Under the pieces are notes generated by a model. That model was not told the DNA's origin. It made no database searches and saw only the letters and a program-made list of their open reading frames with translations. Below are positions 1 through 4,920 of a stretch of DNA of 8,304 nucleotides, in pieces. Position 1 is the first letter of the stretch, and every line of letters starts with the position of its first letter. Source of the stretch: Actinomycetes bacterium (GTDB lineage: Bacteria; Actinomycetota; Acidimicrobiia; Acidimicrobiales; RAAP-2); NCBI GenBank assembly GCA_021777285.1, contig JAJYDR010000102.1, positions 1 to 8,304 on the forward strand. The letters are read 5' to 3'. The position numbers were made by a program, and so were the translations under genes.

Positions 1-2
1 TC

Positions 3-287
3 GGCACGCTCGAGCTGGCTCAGGTCTTGAGCAATGAGCTGAAGCTCTCGGGAGGTTTCTGGTCGTTCGCCGCGTCCTTCAACATCAACCGTGCGGGCTT
101 CACCATCGTCGGGCTGTTCGTGGTCATCTGGCTGGGAGCACTTGGGTTCTGGCGCTACGGCCACGTTGAGGAGCGCTGGGAACGTGCCGCCATGCACGCC
201 CAGCGCGCGCGCGGTGAGAAGGTGAACCTCCACTCGGCGGGCATTACGCTCGGCGCCGTGCACGAGCCCTTCACGATCGACGAGTAG
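3..287 (+). CDS. Nickel/cobalt (NiCoT/HoxN-type) permease, C-terminal fragment
   Basis: This is the 3' end of a gene that enters from the left edge; the frame is open from base 3 with no stop before it. About 94 codons are visible. They include a hydrophobic membrane segment (GFTIVGLFVVIWLGALGFW) followed at once by a basic/acidic stretch (RYGHVEERWERA). A final helix ending in W-R-[FY]-[GA]-x-[IV]-E-E-[RK]-W is, from memory, typical of the C-terminus of HoxN/HupN/NixA-type transporters, which take up Ni2+ or Co2+ through the inner membrane. The metal-binding H-X4-D-H signature of the family lies in an early helix outside this window, so the call rests on the tail alone. The TTG at 27 could start a short 86-aa protein, but the open upstream frame and the family match argue that it is internal. 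The stop codon sits one base from the stop of the convergent dehydrogenase gene, leaving no room for a terminator. Confidence 0.72.
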   Translation, partial: GTLELAQVLSNELKLSGGFWSFAASFNINRAGFTIVGLFVVIWLGALGFWRYGHVEERWERAAMHAQRARGEKVNLHSAGITLGAVHEPFTIDE

Positions 288-288
288 A

Positions 289-1869
289 TCAGTCCCGGTC
301 GAGCAGGCGCCGGGCGACCACCTTGAGACAGAGCGTCTCGTCGGCACCCTCGAAGATCGAGAGCACGCGAGCGTCGACGAAGTAGCGACTCACGGGGTAC
401 TCTTCGGCGTAGCCCATGCCCCCGTGGATCTGCAGGGCCTCGCGGGTCACCCACTCGGCGGCTCGACAGACGTACGCCTTGGCCATCGACGCCTCCATCG
501 ACCCGCCCCCGTCGCCCATCTGACGTGCGACCGCGAGGGCGAACTGGCGTGAGCTCTGGATAATGGCCGCCATCGTGCCCAACTTCGCCCTCGTGAGCTC
601 GTAGTCGATGATCGGCGCGCCGAAGACCCGCCGATCGCGGGCGTAGGCCAGCGCCGCTTCGTAGGCCGCCTGCATGACGCCCACGGCGCGCGCCGCGGTC
701 TGGATCCGGCCGTTCTCGAATCCCGCCATCTGGTAGTAGAAGCCGCGGCCGAGTCCGGCATCGCCACCGACGAGGTTGTCGTCGGGTACGAACCACTGCG
801 AGAAGCTGACCTCATAGGAGTGCATGCCGCGATAGCCGATCGTGTCGATCGGACGGCCCTCTAACCGTCCGCCATTGTCCTGGTTGAGCACGAAGCCATG
901 ACTGTCGCCACGCTGCTTGTCGACGAGGAAGAGTGACAGACCCCGGTGAGCCTTGGACCGGTCGGGGTCGGTGCGCGCGAGCAGCACCAACACCTCGGCG
1001 CGCGCGGCGAACGTGCACCAGGTCTTGGTCCCGTTGATCAGCCAGCCGCCGTCGGTCTTGGTGGCGGTCGTGGTGATATTGGCGACGTCGCTGCCGAAGT
1101 CGGGCTCGGTCACCGCGATCGCGGCGAGCACCGAAGCGGTCGCGACGCGCGGCAGCCACTGTTCCTTCTGCGCCTGTGTGCCGCCGGCGAGCAGCGCGCG
1201 CGTGAGGATTTCCGGCCGGGTGATCAGGGAGCCGCCGATGCCGAGGCTCGCTCTCGAGAGTTCCTCGGTGGCGATCACCATCGCGAGGTACTCCGAGGCA
1301 CCGCCGGTGGCGTCCCCGCCGTAGGCCGTCGGAATGGAGAGGCCGAATCCCCCGAGGTCGCGCAGTCCCTCGATCACCGACTCGGGGATGTCCCCGTTGG
1401 TGCGGTGCACGTGTTCGGCGTGTGGGCGGATCTGTTCGTCGGCGAAGCGCCCGAAGTAGTCCCGGACCATCTCGAAGTCCTCGCCGAGGTGGCGGTCTCC
1501 TGGGGATTCGGCGAGTGAGGCGAGGCGACTCGGGTCGCGCTGTTCGGCGACGAAGGCTCGAAAGGGCGCGAACCAGTCGCCGGTGACACCCCAGCGGTCC
1601 TCGCGCCCGAGCACGCGTTGGGCGAGGTCACTGAGGGCGAGCCCGAGGAAGGCGCTCGTGAGGTTCGCCTCGGTCTCGCCGTGGGTGGCGTAGGTGAGGT
1701 TGGCTCGGGCGGTGGCGATGGCGCTCGCCGCGTGCGCGAGGTCATAGGCGAGCGACTGCTCCCGATCGGGCCCGCCGCGCTCTCGCAGCTGCTCGGTCGC
1801 GGAATCGATGACCTCTTGGGCGCGGGCGACGAGGTCGGTGAGGGTGGCCACGTTGGGCGGCGTTGACAT
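289..1869 (-). CDS. Acyl-CoA dehydrogenase, methylsuccinyl-CoA dehydrogenase-like
   Basis: FAD-dependent acyl-CoA dehydrogenase of 526 aa. The usual three-part core begins near residue 130: an N-terminal helical part (130-250), a beta part with the flavin-contact stretch VTEPDFGSD (253-261) and TKTWCT (281-286), and a C-terminal helical part with RRVFGAPI (413-420), QIHGGMGYAEEYPVSR (480-495) and IFEGADET (505-512). E507 is in the position of the catalytic base of medium-chain-type enzymes. Residues 1-130 are an extra mostly helical extension, absent from standard enzymes of about 380 aa. That extension, the total length, FENGRIQTAARAVGV (384-398) and the C-terminal ending resemble (2S)-methylsuccinyl-CoA dehydrogenase (Mcd) of the ethylmalonyl-CoA pathway, which oxidises (2S)-methylsuccinyl-CoA to mesaconyl-CoA. 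The nearby mesaconyl-CoA hydratase-like gene supports this. The family call is firm; the substrate is inferred. The ATG start follows a -10-like hexamer by six bases, so the mRNA may be leaderless. Confidence 0.93.
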   Translation of the reverse strand: MSTPPNVATLTDLVARAQEVIDSATEQLRERGGPDREQSLAYDLAHAASAIATARANLTYATHGETEANLTSAFLGLALSDLAQRVLGREDRWGVTGDWFAPFRAFVAEQRDPSRLASLAESPGDRHLGEDFEMVRDYFGRFADEQIRPHAEHVHRTNGDIPESVIEGLRDLGGFGLSIPTAYGGDATGGASEYLAMVIATEELSRASLGIGGSLITRPEILTRALLAGGTQAQKEQWLPRVATASVLAAIAVTEPDFGSDVANITTTATKTDGGWLINGTKTWCTFAARAEVLVLLARTDPDRSKAHRGLSLFLVDKQRGDSHGFVLNQDNGGRLEGRPIDTIGYRGMHSYEVSFSQWFVPDDNLVGGDAGLGRGFYYQMAGFENGRIQTAARAVGVMQAAYEAALAYARDRRVFGAPIIDYELTRAKLGTMAAIIQSSRQFALAVARQMGDGGGSMEASMAKAYVCRAAEWVTREALQIHGGMGYAEEYPVSRYFVDARVLSIFEGADETLCLKVVARRLLDRD

Positions 1870-1875
1870 ACATGC

Positions 1876-1881
1876 AAACTA
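1876..1881 (-). promoter_or_regulatory. Candidate -10 element for the acyl-CoA dehydrogenase gene
   Basis: Read on the minus strand this is TAGTTT, matching TANNNT. Exactly six bases separate it from the ATG at 1869, so transcription starting at the usual distance would begin at the start codon and give a leaderless mRNA. No Shine-Dalgarno sequence precedes the ATG, which agrees. No convincing -35 hexamer is visible. Confidence 0.5.
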
Positions 1882-1913
1882 CCGGCTGGACGTGGACGGG
1901 TCGAGTGGCGACG

Positions 1914-1919
1914 TAGGCT
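1914..1919 (+). promoter_or_regulatory. Candidate -10 element for the DUF6941-like gene
   Basis: TAGGCT (TANNNT) followed by six bases (GGGCCG) and then the GTG start at 1926. This is the same geometry as the divergent gene's hexamer in the same 56-base gap. There is no Shine-Dalgarno sequence before the GTG, so a leaderless transcript is the simplest reading. GTGGAC at 1892-1897 could be a weak -35 with a 16-base spacer. Confidence 0.5.
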
Positions 1920-1925
1920 GGGCCG

Positions 1926-2354
1926 GTGAACGTGACCATGCTTTTGGCGGACTCGGCCCAGGTGGCCGACGGCAAGTTGTACATCCTCGGCGGCGGCTGG
2001 TCCGTTACCGGACCGGACCCGGTGCCCTCGGCCGTCGCGGTCAAGGTGAGCGTGGACGCGCACGAGTTCGACGTCAGTCACCACTGGGAGCTGTTCCTCG
2101 AGGACGCCGATGGTCGCCTCGTCCAGTTCGAGACACCCGAGGGGATGCAGGGCATCGAGGTGCGTGGTGACTTCTCGGCGAGCGAGCCCGTCGGCGTGCC
2201 CCTCGGTACGCCGGTGGACGTCCCGATTGCCGTCAACTTCGGACCGATCCCCCTCGCGCCTAGCCAGCGGTTCACCTGGCGCATGGTGATCGATGGCGAG
2301 AGTCTGCCGGGCGCGACCGCGTCCTTCACGACCCGTCCGTTACCGAGTGAATAG
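1926..2354 (+). CDS. Small DUF6941-like protein of unknown function
   Basis: Protein of 142 aa with no signal peptide, membrane segment or recognisable catalytic motif. The N-terminus (MLLADSAQVADGKLYILGGGWS, residues 5-26) and the alternating hydrophobic pattern after it suggest a beta-sandwich-like fold. The arrangement of an early A-D-x-A-Q, then G-K-L-[YT]-[IV]-x-G-G-G, resembles the conserved domain of unknown function DUF6941 seen in many actinobacteria; this is from memory and not searched. The GTG at 1926 is preferred over the ATG at 1938 because it sits six bases after a -10-like hexamer and no ribosome-binding site precedes either codon. It is followed 30 bases later by the MaoC hydratase on the same strand, so the two are probably co-transcribed. 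Nothing in the sequence shows what it does. Confidence 0.8.
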   Translation: MNVTMLLADSAQVADGKLYILGGGWSVTGPDPVPSAVAVKVSVDAHEFDVSHHWELFLEDADGRLVQFETPEGMQGIEVRGDFSASEPVGVPLGTPVDVPIAVNFGPIPLAPSQRFTWRMVIDGESLPGATASFTTRPLPSE

Positions 2355-2369
2355 CCGTTCTCACGAGCC

Positions 2370-2376
2370 AAGGAGG
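2370..2376 (+). promoter_or_regulatory. Strong ribosome-binding site of the MaoC hydratase gene
   Basis: AAGGAGG lies eight bases before the ATG at 2385. It fixes that start and shows that this organism uses Shine-Dalgarno initiation for genes inside transcription units, in contrast to the leaderless-looking starts nearby. Confidence 0.85.
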
Positions 2377-2384
2377 TTGGCCCC

Positions 2385-2897
2385 ATGACTACGTTCGATC
2401 GACCCTTCGGGCGTTACCTTGAGGACTTCGTGCCGGGCGATGTGCTGCGCCACTGGCCCGGAAAGACCATCACCGAGGCCGACGATCACCTGTTCTGCAT
2501 GATCACGATGAACCATCATCCCCTCCACACGAACGCGTGGTTCGCCGAGCACGAGAGCGTCCAGGGCCGCAACGTCGTCGTGGGCAACCTCGTTTACTCG
2601 CTGGTGCTCGGTATGAGCGTGCCCGACGTCTCGGGTTCGGCGATCGCCAACCTCGAGGTGGAGAGCCTCATCCATCGGTTCCCCACTTTCCACGGTGACA
2701 CCATCTACGCCGAGACCCGGGTGCTCGACGTCACCCCGTCGTCGTCTAAGCCTGACCGGGGGATCGTGCGCGTCGAGACCAAAGGCTTCAACCAAGATGG
2801 AAAAGAGGTCTGCTACTTCCGGCGCAAGGTGATGGTCTGGAAGCGCGACTTCGCCCCGGTGCGACAGCGACCCTACGGTGAGGACGTCTGGGACTGA
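2385..2897 (+). CDS. MaoC-family hydratase, probable mesaconyl-CoA hydratase
   Basis: Single hot-dog-fold MaoC-like protein of 170 aa, cytoplasmic. It strongly recalls the MaoC proteins encoded in actinobacterial ethylmalonyl-CoA pathway clusters beside ccr/meaA: HWPGKTITEADDHLFC (23-38), TMNHHPLH (41-48), NVVVGNLVYSLVLGMSVPDVSG (63-84), ANLEVESL (88-95), FHGDTIYAETRVLD (102-115) and RGIVRVETKG (125-134). The likely reaction is hydration of mesaconyl-CoA to beta-methylmalyl-CoA, the step after methylsuccinyl-CoA dehydrogenase; such a dehydrogenase is encoded about 500 bases upstream on the opposite strand. The usual (R)-hydratase motif G-D-x-N-P-x-H reads M-N-H-H-P-L-H here: H48 is kept, but the catalytic Asp position is N43. 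The characterised proteobacterial mesaconyl-CoA hydratase is about twice this length. The stop overlaps the likely mutY start. MaoC family membership is firm; the substrate is inferred from resemblance and context. Confidence 0.92.
   Translation: MTTFDRPFGRYLEDFVPGDVLRHWPGKTITEADDHLFCMITMNHHPLHTNAWFAEHESVQGRNVVVGNLVYSLVLGMSVPDVSGSAIANLEVESLIHRFPTFHGDTIYAETRVLDVTPSSSKPDRGIVRVETKGFNQDGKEVCYFRRKVMVWKRDFAPVRQRPYGEDVWD
2877..2884 (+). promoter_or_regulatory. Likely ribosome-binding site for mutY within the hydratase gene
   Basis: GGTGAGGA lies nine bases before CTG 2894, the proposed mutY start, and only three bases before the other candidate, CTG 2888. The spacing favours CTG 2894 and coupling of mutY translation to the end of the hydratase gene. 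Confidence 0.45.
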
Positions 2898-3772
2898 CGC
2901 CGCGCTCGTTCGCACGCGCGCTCGAGGCCTGCGCGCCATCGCTTGCCCGCGACCTGCCGTGGCTCGGGATTGGTGACCCCTGGGCGGTCCTCGTGAGCGA
3001 GGTCATGCTCCAACAGACCCAGGCCGCCCGCGTCATCGAGCCATGGCGCCGTTTCCTCGAGACGCTACCGACGCCCAACGCGTGTGCGGCCTCGCCTCGC
3101 GCCGCGGTGATCGCCCTGTGGGGCGGCCTCGGCTACAACCGCCGTGCGGGCTATCTCCACGACGCCGCGCGCATGATCCTCGAGGAGTTCGACGGGCACG
3201 TTCCCAACGACCCCGACGCGCTGCGTCGACTCCCTGGGATCGGGGCGTACACGGCCAACGCCGTCGCGTCCTTCGCCTTCGGCGTGCGCGTCGGCGTACT
3301 CGACACGAACGTCGGACGGATCCTCGCGCGAGCCCTCGTCAATCGACCCTTGGGACGAAGTGAGGCCCAACGACTCGCCGATGAGTTGGTGCGAGGACGA
3401 GCTAGCGCCGCGCACAACCAGGCCATGCTCGACCTCGGCGCGCAGTTCTGCACGGCGACACCGCGTTGTCATACCTGCCCGATGGCGTCACGCTGTGCGT
3501 GGCGTGCCGCTGGGGGGCCAGATCCCGCCCAGCGCAGTGCCGCCGTCTCGGTACGCCAGAGCGCCTTCGCGGGATCGGATCGCCAGTGTCGTGGGCGCAT
3601 CATCGCGGTTTTGCGCGACGGGCCAAGCAACCCCGACGCCCTGTTGGTGCGTATCGCGGAACCCCGCGAGCGCGTCGAACGACTGCTCGCGGCCCTCGTC
3701 GGTGACGGTCTCGTCGAGCACAGCGCGCACTCGGTGCGCTTGGTGGGCGACGCGAGGGCACCGGTCGGGTGA
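2894..3772 (+). CDS. mutY: Adenine DNA glycosylase MutY
   Basis: Removes adenine mispaired with 8-oxoguanine or guanine in base-excision repair. Numbered from CTG 2894 it is 292 aa. It shows RDLPW (18-22), SEVMLQQTQ (35-43) with catalytic E36, the helix-hairpin-helix LPGIGAYTANA (113-123), LDTNVGRIL (136-144) with D137 matching the catalytic Asp, and a 4Fe-4S site at C186, C192, C195 and C201. The first cysteine gap is five residues, against the usual six. The C-terminal region (from about 215, SAFAGSDRQCRGRI onward) is the short type seen in actinobacterial MutY and lacks the long 8-oxoG-recognition domain of E. coli MutY. The first ordinary start codon, GTG 2993, would remove RDLPW and leave E36 as the third residue. 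The frame opens only at 2882 and holds no ATG, GTG or TTG before 2993, so a CTG start is proposed. CTG 2894 overlaps the hydratase stop (CTGA) and places E36/D137 one residue from E. coli E37/D138. Confidence 0.92.
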   Translation: MTPRSFARALEACAPSLARDLPWLGIGDPWAVLVSEVMLQQTQAARVIEPWRRFLETLPTPNACAASPRAAVIALWGGLGYNRRAGYLHDAARMILEEFDGHVPNDPDALRRLPGIGAYTANAVASFAFGVRVGVLDTNVGRILARALVNRPLGRSEAQRLADELVRGRASAAHNQAMLDLGAQFCTATPRCHTCPMASRCAWRAAGGPDPAQRSAAVSVRQSAFAGSDRQCRGRIIAVLRDGPSNPDALLVRIAEPRERVERLLAALVGDGLVEHSAHSVRLVGDARAPVG

Positions 3773-3782
3773 GCGTGCCCGG

Positions 3783-3788
3783 TAGTGT
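3783..3788 (+). promoter_or_regulatory. Candidate -10 element for the flavin reductase-like gene
   Basis: TAGTGT (TANNNT) in the 22-base gap after mutY, followed by exactly six bases before the GTG start at 3795. No Shine-Dalgarno sequence is present. This is the third gene in the window with this exact spacing, so the flavoprotein gene probably has its own leaderless transcript besides any read-through from mutY. Confidence 0.5.
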
Positions 3789-3794
3789 CCCGAT

Positions 3795-4268
3795 GTGGCA
3801 CCTCCCTCGATCAGCGACTTCAAAGAGGCAGTGAGTCGATTCGCGACGGGCGTCGTGGTCGTCACCGCCGAGACGCCTGAGGGTCCGGCCGGCTTCACGT
3901 GTCAGACCTTCGGGTCCCTCTCGCTCGAACCCCAGCTCGTGACCTTCGCCGCAGCCGTCGACGGTCGATCGTGGGCTCAGGTTCGCGCAACGGGCGTGGT
4001 CGGCATCAACATCCTCGGCGTGGACCAGCTCGACGAGGCGCGTCGATTCGCGAGGACGGGCGCGGACCGTTTCGCCACGGGGGAGTGGACGCCCGGTCCG
4101 GCGGGTTCCCCGCTAATCGTCGGCGCAATCGCGCACGTCGAGGGGCCCATCGTCTCGGTGCAGACCCACGGCGATCATGACGTCGCGATCGTTCGGGCCG
4201 ACTTCGTAGCCGCCTACGACGGCCAGCCCCTGGTCTTCTTTCGTTCGGGCTTCACCGCACTCGGCTAA
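3795..4268 (+). CDS. Flavin reductase-like FMN-binding split-barrel protein
   Basis: Protein of 157 aa with the pattern of the flavin reductase (HpaC/RutF-like) family. It has an opening helix and strand FKEAVSRFATGVVVVTAETPEGPAGFTCQTFGSLSLEPQLV (about 9-49), a middle stretch SWAQVRATGVVGINIL (59-74), and the terminal G-D-H-D-V-A-I-V-R-A (125-134) followed by PLVFFRSGF, the usual histidine-containing flavin/nicotinamide region. Such proteins use NAD(P)H to reduce FMN or FAD, often for a partner two-component monooxygenase, or bind flavin for other redox work. No monooxygenase gene is visible here, so the partner is unknown. The GTG at 3795 is chosen because residues just after it already belong to the conserved domain and because of the -10-like hexamer six bases upstream; an overlapping ATG at 3793 is in another frame. 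Length is normal for the family. The family call is confident; the physiological substrate cannot be told. Confidence 0.9.
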   Translation: MAPPSISDFKEAVSRFATGVVVVTAETPEGPAGFTCQTFGSLSLEPQLVTFAAAVDGRSWAQVRATGVVGINILGVDQLDEARRFARTGADRFATGEWTPGPAGSPLIVGAIAHVEGPIVSVQTHGDHDVAIVRADFVAAYDGQPLVFFRSGFTALG

Positions 4269-4282
4269 CGGCGCTGAGTCAC

Positions 4283-4288
4283 TACGCT
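4283..4288 (+). promoter_or_regulatory. Weak candidate -10 element before the two-helix membrane protein
   Basis: TACGCT (TANNNT) in the gap after the flavin reductase-like gene. Transcription would start near 4295, giving a leader of about 44 bases to ATG 4339 or about 11 to GTG 4306. It does not have the six-base spacing of the leaderless candidates, so support is weaker. Confidence 0.25.
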
Positions 4289-4338
4289 TTTCGTGGTGGG
4301 CCATTGTGGCCGACCGCGACGCTGGCGAGCGGAGTCCG

Positions 4339-4920
4339 ATGACCGTGGCGATTGAAGTGGTGGTGGCGCTCGTTGTCGCGGGGCTGCTCGCGGCGGGCCT
4401 ACTGCGCTGGCGCAAAATCCGTCGCGACGAGCGGCGCCTGAGCGACACGGGGACCTTGATCGGCCCGCCGCCGTCGCCCTATGAGTCAGCGAAGGGCTTC
4501 CGACTCTTAGACGGTGAATCGCCGCCGCCCCACCACGAGCCCGCCCCACTACGTCTCGAGTCCTCGCGTGAGTACGTGTTCGGCGAGACGTCGCCAATCG
4601 AGGAGGAAGAGGTGTTGGTCGGCCCGCACCGCCACGACGTGCAATGGGCGCTCGACCGATCGGCGCATCGCAGCCCCCTGGTGTACCGCCGCCGAGTGGT
4701 CATCGCACTCGTGGTCGCGGTCGCGGTGATCGTCGGCGCGTTCCTGCTCGCGCATCACCCGTGGTCGAGCGCGCCCGCGAAGTCGGGCGAACCCGCGGCT
4801 CGTACCGAGGTACCCGTCGCGACACCGCGCGTGACCGTTGGTCCGAACTTGTTCGCCGTGACGTCCGCGGTGACCGGGAATCGGCCGCCGTTGGTCGTGA
4901 CGGTCACACGATCTCATTGA
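4339..4920 (+). CDS. Two-helix membrane protein of unknown function
   Basis: I do not recognise this protein. From ATG 4339 it is 193 aa with two membrane segments, residues 2-22 and about 120-138. Basic clusters follow the first (RWRKIRRDERR, 23-33) and precede the second (YRRR, 116-119). By the positive-inside rule the central stretch of about 97 residues, rich in Pro and Glu (EEEE at 88-91), should be cytoplasmic, and the Ser/Thr/Pro/Val-rich tail (139-193) should lie outside. ATG 4339 is preferred: the protein then begins with the first helix, and GGAG lies four bases upstream. GTG 4306 in the same frame would add eleven charged residues and remains possible. The 3' end overlaps the convergent oligopeptidase B gene by 17 bases. 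With no enzyme motif and a low-complexity character, it may be lineage-specific. Confidence 0.75.
   Translation: MTVAIEVVVALVVAGLLAAGLLRWRKIRRDERRLSDTGTLIGPPPSPYESAKGFRLLDGESPPPHHEPAPLRLESSREYVFGETSPIEEEEVLVGPHRHDVQWALDRSAHRSPLVYRRRVVIALVVAVAVIVGAFLLAHHPWSSAPAKSGEPAARTEVPVATPRVTVGPNLFAVTSAVTGNRPPLVVTVTRSH

Noticed and set aside
27..287. TTG at 27 as the start of a separate 86-aa membrane protein
   Set aside because: The frame is open to the window edge, and the sequence matches the tail of a transporter family better than a complete small protein.
946..1518. Plus-strand open frame (190 aa) opposite the acyl-CoA dehydrogenase
   Set aside because: Gly/Ala/Arg/Glu-rich shadow of a strongly conserved gene, with no ribosome-binding site or promoter of its own.
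2361..2939. Minus-strand open frame (192 aa) opposite the MaoC hydratase
   Set aside because: Shadow of a conserved gene with a strong ribosome-binding site on the plus strand; no recognisable features of its own.
3793..3797. Overlapping ATG and GTG (ATGTG) at the flavin reductase-like start
   Set aside because: The ATG at 3793 is in a different frame from the flavoprotein; only GTG 3795 leads into the conserved domain.
4296..4355. Possible short upstream reading frame (GTG 4296 to TGA 4353) near the candidate -10 at 4283
   Set aside because: It only roughly fits the leaderless spacing, is very short and has no conserved or biased content that I can see.
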